The notes: a model not told the origin generated them from the letters alone. Shown: positions 1-9,647, counted from the first letter of the stretch. The stretch is DNA of 64,000 bases from Candidatus Desulfosporosinus nitrosoreducens (GCF_030954495.1 NZ_JAVHUW010000082.1:62001-126000); one strand, 5' to 3'. Program-made: numbers and translations.

Positions 1-1113
1 CTGCCGGCGCTGACTGTAAATTTTACGCATCTTTTGGACATGCCTGTCAAGCTTGCGTGTTCTCAAAAATTCCGCTAAAGCAGCCTGCTCAAAGGGCGGA
101 TTTTGTACATCCAGATGGGTACGCAGATCCCGCCAGCGCATTTGAAGCTGGTAGGGCAAAATTACATAGCCTATCCTCAGCGCCGGAAAAACGGTTTTAC
201 TGAAGGTGCCAACATAAATCACACGCTGCGTGTCCATCGTATAAAGCGGAGCAATGGGCTCGCCGCTATAACGGAATTCGCTGTCATAATCGTCTTCGAT
301 GATATAAAGATCGTTTTCTCTGGCAAAGCGAATCAGCGCGGCACGGCGGGACGCGGGAAGAATTCCGCCCAACGGGAACTGATGAGATGGTGTAACATAT
401 ATTGCGCCTGCATTTCCGCACTTTGACAGGTAATCTGTTTGCATCCCCTCGGCATCAACCGGTATGGGAACAATGGTGCAGCCTTTGTTTATGAATGTAG
501 CAAGCATTCCGGTATGACAGGGGTCCTCCATCAATATTTTTTGGCCGCCCCCGCACAAAAGGTCTGCAATCAAGTGAAGCCCTTGTGTTGCACCGGCAGT
601 TATAAAGATATTATTCGGTAAAACCTTAATACCTCGGCTTCTGAACAACCAAGCCGCAATTTCTTCCCGAAGATCAGGCAATCCCTGCGGTCCGGTATAA
701 CCAAAAGCTTCAAGTGGCAGTTCCAAGGAAGCCTTGTATAACAACTGCTGCCAAAGGAACCTGGAAAATTGGCTCAAGTCGGGCCGGCCCGTCCGAAAAC
801 TCACTGAAAGTGGCCGGACTGCCTGGCTTTTTATTTTTGGCAATAATGCCGGTTCGACCGGTTCAATGCACAAACCGTCAGCAACCCGCGTGGGAGCTCC
901 CTGCCGGCTTATAATGTAGCCCTCTGCAATCAGCAAGTCATAAGCCTCGCAAACTGTATTGCGGGAAACACTCAGTTCCTTTGCTAATGCTCGTGTGGAC
1001 GGCAGAGCTTCTCCCGCATTCAGTTGCCCGGATAGCATCAGTTCTTTTAAGTTCTGATATATTTGACGCCATAGCTGCAATTCACTTTTCCGGTTCAATT
1101 CAATTCCTAACAT
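1..1113 (-). CDS. MocR-family (GntR-aminotransferase fusion) transcriptional regulator, partial at the window edge
   Basis: The frame reads from an ATG at 1113 leftwards to base 1 without a stop, so about 371 residues of a usually ~470-residue protein are visible. The N-terminal ~75 residues form a GntR winged helix (QLWRQIYQNLKELMLSGQL, then LPSTRALAKELSVSRNTV). The rest is a fold-type I aminotransferase domain with IIEDDYDSEFRY and the PLP-lysine motif TFSKTVFPALRIGY. MocR proteins sense PLP or amino-acid-related effectors and usually control a nearby divergent gene. Here the next plus-strand gene is the EamA exporter at 2871, now separated by an IS110 element. The specific effector cannot be told from sequence. 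Family call is firm; the C-terminus lies outside the window. Confidence 0.9.
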   Translation of the reverse strand, partial: MLGIELNRKSELQLWRQIYQNLKELMLSGQLNAGEALPSTRALAKELSVSRNTVCEAYDLLIAEGYIISRQGAPTRVADGLCIEPVEPALLPKIKSQAVRPLSVSFRTGRPDLSQFSRFLWQQLLYKASLELPLEAFGYTGPQGLPDLREEIAAWLFRSRGIKVLPNNIFITAGATQGLHLIADLLCGGGQKILMEDPCHTGMLATFINKGCTIVPIPVDAEGMQTDYLSKCGNAGAIYVTPSHQFPLGGILPASRRAALIRFARENDLYIIEDDYDSEFRYSGEPIAPLYTMDTQRVIYVGTFSKTVFPALRIGYVILPYQLQMRWRDLRTHLDVQNPPFEQAALAEFLRTRKLDRHVQKMRKIYSQRRQ

Positions 1114-1123
1114 GACGCCTCCA

Positions 1124-1172
1124 ACTGGCTCTGTAAAATCTACACTATACTGGCTCTTTAACAGAACCAGTT
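1124..1172. promoter_or_regulatory. Probable MocR operator: repeated ACTGGCTCT boxes
   Basis: Directly upstream of the regulator start, ACTGGCTCT occurs at 1124-1132 and again at 1149-1157 (25 bp period), and a related copy AACTGGTTCT lies inverted at 1163-1172. Direct repeats about two helical turns apart are the usual binding mode of MocR proteins. The sequence repetition is seen; binding is inferred. Confidence 0.5.
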
Positions 1173-1318
1173 GCATGGGTAAAATTATACCATCACATTA
1201 AATGAATGCAATGCATTTTCGGAGAGATGTTAGCTTGAAAAATGACTCAACGTAAGTTAAAAATAGGCGCACTTAAATAAAGGTGCTTTCATCCTTTGAA
1301 AATTTAATAACAGCTAAC

Positions 1319-2575
1319 CTAAGCCACAGTAATGTCAGCAGCTTTTATTATATTATTTGAAATGAGAAGTTTTACAGCTTGTTTAATTGCTTTCTCTTTC
1401 TGTTTTTCCAGCATAGGTTGTGGCATATCAATTTTGTACAAATCGCTTGGATTCCACAATTCACCCGTAACAAACATGTGGTAAATGGCGGTGAGTATCA
1501 TCCTAGCGATAGCAATAATGGCTCTTTTTTTGCCCCTCCTTTTGTAAAGGCGTTCGTACTTGATTTTGTAGCAAGGAGACTTATCCGATTTCACGGCTGC
1601 ATGGGCAACTTGCACCAACGCAGGTTTGAGGTAGACACCGGCACGTGTAATTCGGACAGATTTCTTCTTACCGGCAGATTCGTTGTTGCCCGGGGTTAGA
1701 CCCGCCCAACAGCATAAACGTTTGGAATTGGCAAACTGAGACATATCCGTTCCAATTTCGGAGATGATGGTGATAGCAGAAGTTCTTTCAACCCCAGGAA
1801 TGGTACGGAGGAGAGTAATGGCGCTTTCATATGGAGCAACCATCTTGTCCAGCTTTTCATCCAGCTTGTTAATGGACTGTTGGACGAATTCCAAATGGGA
1901 TCGGACCATTACGATACGCTCTTTTTGATCCTGGGTCATCTGATATCCTTCAATGGATTCAATCACGGTATCTGCTTTTTTCTTCAAGGCCTTTTGAAGA
2001 AGGGATGAACAGTGTACCGGATCAAAGGAATCAGAGGAAACCAAATAGTCCGTGATGGAAGAGGCAGATTTGCCAAACATGTCGGAAACGACAGCATCAA
2101 GGGCTACATTACAAACAGTAAAGGCATTTTGAAAACGGTTCTTTTCACTGCTTTTACAACAAACAAGTTTAAAACGATATCGGGTATATTCACGAAGAAT
2201 ACGAATGGGTTTTCTGGGAATATAACTTCCGGGTACCAAACCTAAACGGAAGAGATCTCCGATCCACTTGGAATCTTTGGTATCATCCTTGTTTCCCTTT
2301 ACAGCCTTCACCCATTTTGGGTTGGCGACAGTGATACGGATGGTATCTTCCAAAAGATTGTAAACAGGTACGTAATACTTTCCCGTAGATTCCATACACA
2401 CATCAAAGCAGTTGTTATCGATTAGCCACTGCTTGAACTGAAGAATGGAATTGTTAAAAGTAGAAAACCGTTTTTTGGAATAATGGGGAACGATTCCTTG
2501 GGAAGTACTGAGTGTGGCGACGAGAAACGTTTTATGCACATCGACACCACAGCAGATAGGATAAACGACTTTCAT
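1319..2575 (-). CDS. IS110-family transposase (DEDD/RuvC-like plus serine-containing C-terminal domain)
   Basis: Full-length at 418 residues. The N-terminus has the RuvC-like start CCGVDVHKTFLVATL, then the ESTGKYYVPVYNLLED region and KGNKDDTKDSKWIGDLFRLGLV, giving the acidic residues of the DEDD catalytic core. The C-terminal Transposase_20 region has TIPGVERTSAITIISEIG and CCWAGLTPGNNESAGKK, where the catalytic serine of this family lies. The frame is intact, so the element may still be active. The gene points away from the EamA exporter and towards the MocR regulator. Its ATG at 2575 follows an AAAGGAGGG-type site. Confidence 0.93.
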   Translation of the reverse strand: MKVVYPICCGVDVHKTFLVATLSTSQGIVPHYSKKRFSTFNNSILQFKQWLIDNNCFDVCMESTGKYYVPVYNLLEDTIRITVANPKWVKAVKGNKDDTKDSKWIGDLFRLGLVPGSYIPRKPIRILREYTRYRFKLVCCKSSEKNRFQNAFTVCNVALDAVVSDMFGKSASSITDYLVSSDSFDPVHCSSLLQKALKKKADTVIESIEGYQMTQDQKERIVMVRSHLEFVQQSINKLDEKLDKMVAPYESAITLLRTIPGVERTSAITIISEIGTDMSQFANSKRLCCWAGLTPGNNESAGKKKSVRITRAGVYLKPALVQVAHAAVKSDKSPCYKIKYERLYKRRGKKRAIIAIARMILTAIYHMFVTGELWNPSDLYKIDMPQPMLEKQKEKAIKQAVKLLISNNIIKAADITVA

Positions 2576-2780
2576 GACACAGCCCTCCTTTCATAGTAGA
2601 GGAAGACATTGACTGAATCACCACACATCTAACGAGAAGCTAAAACAATGATTAGCTTGCGGTCTTATAGAACCACTCATTTGTGCTTGAAAGATGATTC
2701 TTACACTGGTTAGAATACTGATTTAAGCCGAGAAGAGCTGTCTACGACTCACCTCACCGTGCTTTGTAGTGTATCTTCTC
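2576..2780 (-). ncRNA. Candidate IS110 bridge-RNA region upstream of the transposase
   Basis: IS110 elements carry a structured non-coding RNA that pairs with target and donor DNA, usually encoded in the non-coding end upstream of the transposase. This ~200-base non-coding stretch is in the right place and of the right size. I have not folded it or identified target- and donor-binding loops, so this rests on position only. Confidence 0.3.
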
Positions 2781-2870
2781 CTCAGACTAATTATTGCCAG
2801 TGTTGAAGGCCGCGCACCATTTTTCATTACTGTTTGTGCCGCCAGCGGTAGCGGCGGAATGGAGGTTAGA

Positions 2871-3842
2871 ATGGATTATTTGAACGGGAAATTATATTTG
2901 ATTTGTGCTTTTTCGTTGGCAGGAACCAGCGTCATATCGGCCAGATTTGTTATGGGAAAGCTTGGGACGTTTACAATCACAGCAGTAAGCCTATTTTTTG
3001 CGCTTGTATTTTTGGTTTCATTATGCGGTAAGCAACTTGTCCGCTATATTCCATCAATGTCATTTCGCACTTTTCTTTTTTTGTCACTGCAGGCCTTATG
3101 TGGGATTTTTTTGTTCCGTATGTTTTTACTAAGCGGCCTTTATTATACCAGCGCTGGAGAAGCGGGTATACTCACAGGCGCGACGCCCGCCATAACAGCG
3201 TTTCTCGCTATGGTTGTATTAAGGGAGCCGGTCAGCCGCAGAAAACTTGCCGGAATACTCTGTACTGTAGGAGGCATTCTGATCATTCAAGGAATATTAA
3301 CGCCGGGAAACGGTTTATCCTTAGAACACCTCGGCGGGAATATACTCGTACTTTGTGCGGCGGCTTGTGAGTCCGCCTTCAACACGCTGTCACGTATTTC
3401 CGCCGTTAAGGCTGCGGCGGACTTGAAAGAGTCTTCAAGTCCTATTGCGCAGACCACAATTGTAACGGCAATTGCTCTGATTTTATGCCTGATCCCTGCA
3501 ATGCTGGAGCATCCTTTGCAGGAACTTTCAGGAATCGGCCTGATGGAATGGGCGGCTCTTCTTTGGTACGGCGTATTTGTAACGGCTCTGGCATTTATCT
3601 GCTGGTACTCTGGAATAAAGCGATGCGGCGCGTTCACAGCTGCGGCTTTTTCGGGCATGATGCCGTTTACTGCCTTGCTGCTATCGACCGTAGTGTTGGG
3701 CGAAAGCGCCGATTATCAGCAGTGGTTGGGCGGTTTTCTTGTAATCGCCGGCATGATCCTTATCGGGACTGAAGGCAGGGATGCCGCGTCTCCGTTATCC
3801 AGGAATAGAAAAAGCAGAGGAAAGGAACAGGTTAAGGAATAA
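2871..3842 (+). CDS. EamA/DMT-family drug/metabolite exporter
   Basis: About 323 residues with ten hydrophobic segments in two five-helix EamA repeats. The first repeat has AGEAGILTGATPAITAFLAM and LREPVSRRKLAGILCTVGGILIIQG; the second has MPFTALLLSTVVLGE and GGFLVIAGMILIG. I chose ATG 2871 because GGAGG stands at 2861-2865; the frame is open further upstream to about 2769, but that part reads through the IS flank and is not membrane-like. Family members export amino acids, purines or toxic metabolites at the cytoplasmic membrane. A divergent MocR regulator suggests amino-acid-related control, but the IS110 insertion may have cut the shared promoter. The C-terminal ~20 residues are charged and cytoplasmic. 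Confidence 0.88.
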   Translation: MDYLNGKLYLICAFSLAGTSVISARFVMGKLGTFTITAVSLFFALVFLVSLCGKQLVRYIPSMSFRTFLFLSLQALCGIFLFRMFLLSGLYYTSAGEAGILTGATPAITAFLAMVVLREPVSRRKLAGILCTVGGILIIQGILTPGNGLSLEHLGGNILVLCAAACESAFNTLSRISAVKAAADLKESSSPIAQTTIVTAIALILCLIPAMLEHPLQELSGIGLMEWAALLWYGVFVTALAFICWYSGIKRCGAFTAAAFSGMMPFTALLLSTVVLGESADYQQWLGGFLVIAGMILIGTEGRDAASPLSRNRKSRGKEQVKE

Positions 3843-3966
3843 TGGACACGCTCGAAACCTACATACAGGTGAGGTGACTGAGGTAGATAGCATGGAGTAA
3901 AGCAAAGATTAATTTATCAGATTCTACCGAAAAAGGTAAAAGATTTCTATTGCTGGACCTGAATTT

Positions 3967-4003
3967 GCCAGACCGTTTTTAATTGGAACGGTTTGGCTTT
4001 TTA
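3967..4003 (+). terminator. Rho-independent terminator after the EamA gene
   Basis: GCCAGACCGTT pairs with AACGGTTTGGC across a short AT loop, followed by CTTTTTAATTTT. It lies about 125 bases past the EamA stop. I see no gene in the rest of 3843-4148. Confidence 0.8.
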
Positions 4004-4148
4004 ATTTTAGGGATTTTCTCCGGAAAAACACTCTATCCAGGTGGGCCGACAATTGCGGCTATGACCTCCAGTGATTGAAAGGAGTTAATAAGGCACAGCC
4101 TCTCGACGATTAACAGACGTAGTATACCCTTAATGATTCCATTAAGTT

Positions 4149-4181
4149 GTTTAAATTCAGTTTATAAAACTATCATATGAT
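4149..4181 (+). promoter_or_regulatory. Response-regulator box A and -10 element of the RND pump operon
   Basis: GTTTAAATTCAGTTTA (4149-4164) is a direct repeat of GTTTA with an 11-bp period, typical for OmpR-type regulators. It is followed after 11 bp by TATGAT (4176-4181). The same 16-mer occurs as its exact reverse complement before the two-component operon and with one base changed before the MFS exporter, each with the same 11-bp gap to a TATNAT element. The box sits where a -35 would be, as for an activator. Confidence 0.72.
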
Positions 4182-4272
4182 TACAATGCCATGTTATAAG
4201 CGGGGGTAGTAAAAAGGTATGAGCGTGATAGGTTAGAGTATTTAATTAATGAAGTAAAGGAGGATTTAATCA

Positions 4273-5418
4273 TTGAAGAAAGGAAAGAAAATTGTTGCGT
4301 ATTGTGCTGTTATTTTAATAGCATTCGCAGGTATTAGAGTATATAGAAGCATTGGTGCAGTGTCCCCGAAGCCGACGATCGTAAACAAAAAGACTTCTGT
4401 TCAGGTTCAAGCGACGGAAAAAGCCGAAATAATATCAGGGATTACATACAACGCTACCTTGGAACCGTATGAGGAAGGCATTGTTAGCAGTATGATATCA
4501 GGCCAAGTAGTTCAAATTTTGTTTAGCAATAGTGACAGTGTTTCCAAAGGCCAGACTTTGGTAGTTTTGGATGATAAAGATTTAAGAAACCAACTCGAGG
4601 TAGCGGAAATGACTGTTCAGAAAGATGAAATCACAGTTCAAAAAATGGAAGCGAGCTGGGAATCATCTCAAAGAGATTATGACAGAACGAGAGCACTATT
4701 TGAGAATGGAGCTATTTCGAAGGCCGATTATGAAAACGCAGAAACATCTCTTAAACTGGCCAAGGCTAATTTGGAATCTGAAAAAGTCACTTTGGAATCT
4801 GAGAAGGTCACGTTACAGAGTATTAATAACTCCCTTGAGAATTGTATAATTCGAGCACCCATTAGTGGTGTTATGGATGATAAAAGTGTAAATCTTGGGC
4901 AGATAACTTCCCCGGGACCAATCCTTGCAAAAGTAAAAAATATATCTTTACTATATGCAGTAGTACAGGTAGAACAGGAAAATGTGAACAATCTAAAATT
5001 AGGACAAAAAGCTATTATCAACAATGGTAATGACTCAATTGAGGGAGTTGTAAAGAGTATTGATGTATCGGCAGACCCTTCTGTTAGAGCTCTTAATTGC
5101 AAGATACTGGTGGATAATAAACATAAATTACTTCATCCGGGTGATTATGCCAAAGTTGAAATCCCCAATGAGCAAAAGATACAAACGATGACAATTCCGC
5201 TCGAAGCCTTAGCTGGAGATGAAGGGAATTACTATATTTTTGTAAATGATAAGGGGGTGGCTCGCCGCCGCAGTGTTACAATTGGCGATACGACCCAAAA
5301 TAGGGTGGAAATCAAATCTGGGGTTCTATACGGGGATAGTGTCATTTGTACAAATGTGAATACGCTGCAGGATGGTGATGAAATAACGGTAGTTTCTGAA
5401 CAGGGGGGAAATCGATGA
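4273..5418 (+). CDS. RND efflux periplasmic-adaptor-like (HlyD/AcrA) subunit
   Basis: 381 residues starting at a TTG with AAAGGAGG at 4256-4263, nine bases upstream; no ATG is better placed. The order is an N-terminal membrane anchor (residues about 8-24), a first lipoyl half ISGQVVQILFSNSDSVSKGQ, an alpha-hairpin coiled coil with the tandem repeat LESEKVT, a second lipoyl half IIRAPISGVMDDKSVNLGQ, a beta-barrel and a C-terminal membrane-proximal domain. It should dock onto the RND pump encoded next; stop and start overlap as ATGA (5415-5418). No outer-membrane TolC partner is present, which fits the SwrC/YerP-type pumps of Gram-positive bacteria. Regulated by box A upstream, by inference. 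Confidence 0.9.
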   Translation: MKKGKKIVAYCAVILIAFAGIRVYRSIGAVSPKPTIVNKKTSVQVQATEKAEIISGITYNATLEPYEEGIVSSMISGQVVQILFSNSDSVSKGQTLVVLDDKDLRNQLEVAEMTVQKDEITVQKMEASWESSQRDYDRTRALFENGAISKADYENAETSLKLAKANLESEKVTLESEKVTLQSINNSLENCIIRAPISGVMDDKSVNLGQITSPGPILAKVKNISLLYAVVQVEQENVNNLKLGQKAIINNGNDSIEGVVKSIDVSADPSVRALNCKILVDNKHKLLHPGDYAKVEIPNEQKIQTMTIPLEALAGDEGNYYIFVNDKGVARRRSVTIGDTTQNRVEIKSGVLYGDSVICTNVNTLQDGDEITVVSEQGGNR

Positions 5419-8400
5419 TTTTAGCAGATGTTAGCGTCAAGAGGCCTGTATTTACCATAGTTGTAATGATAGCTTTTGTCGTTGTAGGGATCCTCTGTTA
5501 TACGAATTTAACCATTAATGATATGCCCCAGGTTGATTTACCGTATGTCACGGTTACCGTTACCCAGGGTGGGGCATCTCCGAATCAACTTGAGACCAAT
5601 GTAACAAAAAAAGTAGAAGAGGCGGTAGGGCAGATTTCCGGAGTAAAGCATATTACTTCCACTATGACAGAGGGTGTTTCCAATACAACCATAGAGTTTT
5701 CATTGGATAAATCTCCCGATGTTGCCGCACAGGAAGTCAGAGATAATATTGGGGCCATTCGCGGAGAGCTGCCCAAAGATATCGACGATCCCATAATTTC
5801 CAAAGTTGATCTTTCAGCTAGCCCTATTCTATCTATCGCAGTTAGTGGAACGGAAGAAACAAAAGAGCTTTCACAGGTTGTCGATGATGTGATAGCAAAG
5901 AGGCTCTATACGGTGAAAGGTGTAGGAGCGGTGAATATACACGGCGATTCCAAACGCGAGATTCAGATTAAGCTGGATCAAAATAAGATGGCAGCCTATG
6001 GATTGACTGTGGAAGAAGTGATCAATAATCTGAAGAGTGGCAATCTCGAAGGAACAGGAGGTACAGTTACCGATAAAAGCAATGAAATTTCTCTTCGCAT
6101 CGACGGCAGTGTAAAAAAGGTTGAAGATTTTAATAACCTTCTGGTGGCAAAAAGAAACGGAAAAGAAATACGGGTTCATGCTATTGCCGAAGTGATCGAC
6201 GGGTTTAAAGATGCCGATAGCCTTTCCATGTATCAAGGAAAGCAGGCAATCGGCATTGATATTGTCAAGCAGTCGGGTGCCAATACGGTAGAAGTAGCCG
6301 ATGCAGTGAAAAAGGAACTTTCAAATCTCAAGGCTTACATACCTCGCGGAGTAAACGTTGATATTGTCAGGGATAATTCGGAATCCATTAGTGATTCGGT
6401 AAACGAAGTTATGAAAAGTATGCTGGAAGGATGTATACTGGCAATTATTGTCGTATTCCTGTTTTTAAATGAATGGGAGAGCACACTGATTAGTGCCCTA
6501 TCACTTCCTACCTCCATAATAAGCTCTTTTATTGCCTTGAAAGTCATGAACTTTTCACTCAATACCATGTCGTTGATGGCATTATCACTGGCTATAGGCT
6601 TGCTCATTGACGATGCTATTGTTGTTGTGGAAAACATTGTTCGCCACTTGCATCTGGGAAAAACCCCATTTCAAGCGGCAAAGGAGGCTACCACCGAAAT
6701 TGGGCTTGCCGTACTTGCTACGACATTAGCTGTTGTGGCAGTGTTTCTGCCAACTGCAATGGTCAATGGAATCATCGGGAAATTTTTCATTGAATTCGGA
6801 CTTACGGTTGTTTTTAGTATGTTGTTTTCATTACTCGTATCCTTTACCCTTGTTCCGATGATGTCATCAAGGATACTAAAAACCGAAAAGAAACATAATA
6901 AAACATTTTTTGGCAAGTCATTAAACAACTTTAGCCGCATGTTTGATAAGATTGCTGAGAAATATTCGCAATTCCTGAGTATTGTTCTGCATCACAGGCT
7001 GATCACGATGGTATTGGCGACGGTGCTGTTTGCTGGATGCATCGGCATGATTTCTTCGCTGGGCATCGAGTTCAGTTCATCGACAGACAATGGTGAAATC
7101 AGTATCAATACAGGTCTCGACTCAGGCTTGTCTCTGGAGAAGGCTGGTCAAAAAGCGAGAGATATTGAAGGGGTTATCCGCCAGTACTCTGAGGTAAAAT
7201 CAATTTACACTACAGTACAAAAAGAACAGGCTTCGTTTTTCGTCAAGTTGAGTGATAAAAGGGAGCGTAAAGACAGTGCTAAGATCATTGCATCCAAGAT
7301 GCGAGAAGACCTGAAAAAAATACCCGGCATAGAACTTGCTATAAATGCTGTTTCCAACTCTGGCGATATTAAGGATGTCGTCATCAACATTCAAGGAGAT
7401 AACTATGATCAGCTCCGGAGGTTTGCCCTTGAAGCAAAACGGGTAATGAGTCAGGATCCCTATGCAAGAGATGTCAGTATCAGCGATAAGGCAGGTAAGC
7501 CGGAGGCCAAACTGGATATAGACCGGGATAAAGCAGCGGACTTAGGAGTGGACACTTCTTTGGCAATGGGTACTTTAAATACGTTATTTAATGGTACTAT
7601 TGTGGGTCAATACAATAGCGGAAAAAACAAATATGATGTTCGATTATCTATGGAAGATCAACAACGCACAAGCCTTGACAGTCTGAGTGGTATTAGTGTA
7701 CCTGGCTCCAACAATCAAATGGTACCTCTTAGCCAGGTGACTCGCAAAGTTTTAACCACAACACCTACAGCATTAAACAGGCATGACCGAACCGGACAAA
7801 TTGAAATTTCGGCAAATGTCTCTGGCATGGCTACAGGAGACTTCATGAATTTGTACTTGAAGAAGTTCAATCATGAAATGAAAGTTCCGGCAGGGATAAC
7901 TGTAGAAGAAGGGGGGATGGGTGCAGACATGCAGGAAGGCTTTATCGGCCTTTTGATCGCCTTAGGCATGGGAATCCTGTTCATATTTCTCATTATGGCA
8001 GCACAGTTTGAAAGCTTTATTGACCCCATAGCCATCATGTTTTCTCTTCCTTTGGCGCTTATAGGTGCTATTGCAGCTTTGTATGCAACCGGAAGCAAGA
8101 TAGATTTTATGGCATTGATCGGTATCATAATGCTCATGGGACTTGTTGCTAAAAATGCCATCCTTCTTGTCGATTATGCCAAACAAAAGTTAAGGGAAGG
8201 TGCGGGTATCAATAAAGCTTTAATAGATGCTGGCCGGGTGCGGTTTCGTCCAATTTTAATGACGACTCTTGCAATGATATTTGGTATGATTCCCATCGCG
8301 ACCGCTACAGGTGCCGGTACAGAAATGCGTGCACCAATGGCTTATGCGGTCATAGGAGGACTGATTTCTTCCACGTTTCTTACCTTGTTTATAGTTCCGG

Positions 8401-8477
8401 TAGTGTATAGTATACTTAACGATTTCAAAGTTTTGTTCAGGAAGAGAATGTCCGTTGAAGCAAATAAGCAAGCATAA
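5415..8477 (+). CDS. RND (HAE1/AcrB-type) multidrug efflux pump
   Basis: 1020 residues, full length for AcrB/SwrC proteins. The two halves each have a first helix, a large extracytoplasmic porter loop and five further helices. The proton-relay pair is present in TM4 as LAIGLLIDDAIVVVENI, and the second half has FIFLIMAAQFESFIDPIAIM and GIIMLMGLVAKNAILLVDYA. In Gram-positive bacteria such pumps remove surfactants, bile-salt-like compounds and antibiotics. It overlaps the adaptor by four bases and ends in front of a shared bidirectional terminator. The convergent two-component pair at 8598-10312 probably controls it through box A. Confidence 0.94.
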   Translation: MILADVSVKRPVFTIVVMIAFVVVGILCYTNLTINDMPQVDLPYVTVTVTQGGASPNQLETNVTKKVEEAVGQISGVKHITSTMTEGVSNTTIEFSLDKSPDVAAQEVRDNIGAIRGELPKDIDDPIISKVDLSASPILSIAVSGTEETKELSQVVDDVIAKRLYTVKGVGAVNIHGDSKREIQIKLDQNKMAAYGLTVEEVINNLKSGNLEGTGGTVTDKSNEISLRIDGSVKKVEDFNNLLVAKRNGKEIRVHAIAEVIDGFKDADSLSMYQGKQAIGIDIVKQSGANTVEVADAVKKELSNLKAYIPRGVNVDIVRDNSESISDSVNEVMKSMLEGCILAIIVVFLFLNEWESTLISALSLPTSIISSFIALKVMNFSLNTMSLMALSLAIGLLIDDAIVVVENIVRHLHLGKTPFQAAKEATTEIGLAVLATTLAVVAVFLPTAMVNGIIGKFFIEFGLTVVFSMLFSLLVSFTLVPMMSSRILKTEKKHNKTFFGKSLNNFSRMFDKIAEKYSQFLSIVLHHRLITMVLATVLFAGCIGMISSLGIEFSSSTDNGEISINTGLDSGLSLEKAGQKARDIEGVIRQYSEVKSIYTTVQKEQASFFVKLSDKRERKDSAKIIASKMREDLKKIPGIELAINAVSNSGDIKDVVINIQGDNYDQLRRFALEAKRVMSQDPYARDVSISDKAGKPEAKLDIDRDKAADLGVDTSLAMGTLNTLFNGTIVGQYNSGKNKYDVRLSMEDQQRTSLDSLSGISVPGSNNQMVPLSQVTRKVLTTTPTALNRHDRTGQIEISANVSGMATGDFMNLYLKKFNHEMKVPAGITVEEGGMGADMQEGFIGLLIALGMGILFIFLIMAAQFESFIDPIAIMFSLPLALIGAIAALYATGSKIDFMALIGIIMLMGLVAKNAILLVDYAKQKLREGAGINKALIDAGRVRFRPILMTTLAMIFGMIPIATATGAGTEMRAPMAYAVIGGLISSTFLTLFIVPVVYSILNDFKVLFRKRMSVEANKQA

Positions 8478-8511
8478 TTGGTAATCGTCCGGACTTGTGC
8501 TTTGCATACAG

Positions 8512-8552
8512 AAGACTCCTGAGAATGCCATTGCCTTCTCAGGAGTCTTTTA
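8512..8552. terminator. Bidirectional terminator between pump and histidine kinase
   Basis: AAGACTCCTGAGAA (8512-8525) pairs perfectly with TTCTCAGGAGTCTT (8536-8549), with T-tracts outside both arms. It serves the convergent RND gene and the minus-strand kinase gene. Confidence 0.88.
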
Positions 8553-8597
8553 TACCATTTTAGTTAGAATGTGATGATAACGTCGTCGTAAAGATGG

Positions 8598-9647
8598 TCA
8601 TTTAGGTAAAGAAACTATAAATGTAGCTCCCTTTTCCAGCGCGCTTTGAACTCTAATAGATCCATTATGCATAGCTACAATTTTTTGGGTAATTGAAAGA
8701 CCTAAGCCGCTGCCTTTATTTGAGCGATCCCTAGACATATCAGATTTGTAGAAACGTTCAAATATATGAATTTGATCGTCTTCTTTTATCCCTATTCCAG
8801 TGTCGGTTATTTGGCATTCAACTTTGTTTCCCCGGTGCTGCAGAGCAACACGTATTTGTCCGCCTTTGGGGGTGAATTTGATACTGTTGCCTATAAGATT
8901 GATCCATACCTGGCTCATGAGATCTTCATCTGCTTTGATCGTTATTTCCTCAAGAGAAGCTTCCATATCAATCTGTTTGTTCTGCCATTGGGGTTCGCAG
9001 GATAAAATAAGGCTTTTTAACTGTTTATCTAATCGGTAGTCTTGGGGATCAAAGGGGATCGTTGCAGCTTCCAGAGAAGCGAGCTTTAATAAGTTGTCGC
9101 TCAACTTGGACAAACGTCTACTTTCAGTTTCAATAATGCTCAAGTAGTGCAGCCGCTCTTCAAGGTTGATTTGCTTATTTCGCAGCGCTTGGGCAAATCC
9201 GCGGATTGATGTCAGAGGAGATTGGATTTCATGGGATACATTGGAGATAAATTCCTGCCTCATCTTCTCCATCCGATTTAATTCCAGAGCCATTGTATCA
9301 ACGTTTTTCACTAGTTTATCAAATTGTTCATCATCTTGAAAACGTAAGTTCATGGCGACATCAAAATCTCCCTTCGCAATTTTTTCCGTTGCTTGAAGAA
9401 CGGAGTTAAATGCTTTCTTGTATTGAGCCATATGATTGAACCGCAGCAAGGTGATGATGACTATAGCCAAAAGGAGTCCCATTAATGAATTAATAACTTG
9501 AACAAGAACATCCGGTGGGTGCAAGCCAATACTTGCATAAAATAAAGGCATTGCGAAAAAGGAAGCTAAACAGCAGACAGCAAACAAAGCCAGCAAGAGA
9601 ACTATGCTGACAACTGTCTGGATAACGTCATTTATTTTCATGCTCAT
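8598..9647 (-). CDS. Sensor histidine kinase (HAMP-HisKA-HATPase_c)
   Basis: 349 residues. Two membrane helices (about residues 9-32 and 48-66) enclose a loop of only ~15 residues, so it probably senses within the membrane or envelope, like intramembrane-sensing kinases. A HAMP-like linker follows, then the HisKA box FISNVSHEIQSPLTSIRGFA with the phospho-accepting histidine. The ATPase domain has N-box WINLIGNSIKFTPKGG, G1 DTGIGIKEDDQ, F-box FERFYKSD and G2 GSGLGLS. It overlaps the response regulator gene by four bases (ATGA, 9644-9647). The pair neighbours an RND pump and an MFS exporter that share its promoter box, so envelope or drug stress is the likely input. Confidence 0.92.
   Translation of the reverse strand: MSMKINDVIQTVVSIVLLLALFAVCCLASFFAMPLFYASIGLHPPDVLVQVINSLMGLLLAIVIITLLRFNHMAQYKKAFNSVLQATEKIAKGDFDVAMNLRFQDDEQFDKLVKNVDTMALELNRMEKMRQEFISNVSHEIQSPLTSIRGFAQALRNKQINLEERLHYLSIIETESRRLSKLSDNLLKLASLEAATIPFDPQDYRLDKQLKSLILSCEPQWQNKQIDMEASLEEITIKADEDLMSQVWINLIGNSIKFTPKGGQIRVALQHRGNKVECQITDTGIGIKEDDQIHIFERFYKSDMSRDRSNKGSGLGLSITQKIVAMHNGSIRVQSALEKGATFIVSLPK

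Larger units (their letters stand above)
1230..2790 (-). mobile_element. IS110-family insertion sequence (ends approximate)
   Basis: One transposase gene with non-coding flanks of about 90 and 200 bp, lying between a MocR regulator and its likely divergent target. IS110 elements lack terminal inverted repeats and target-site duplications, so I cannot fix the ends from one copy. The coordinates are a working estimate. A short inverted pair GTTAGCT (about 1228) / AGCTAAC (about 1312) lies at the left side. Confidence 0.55.
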
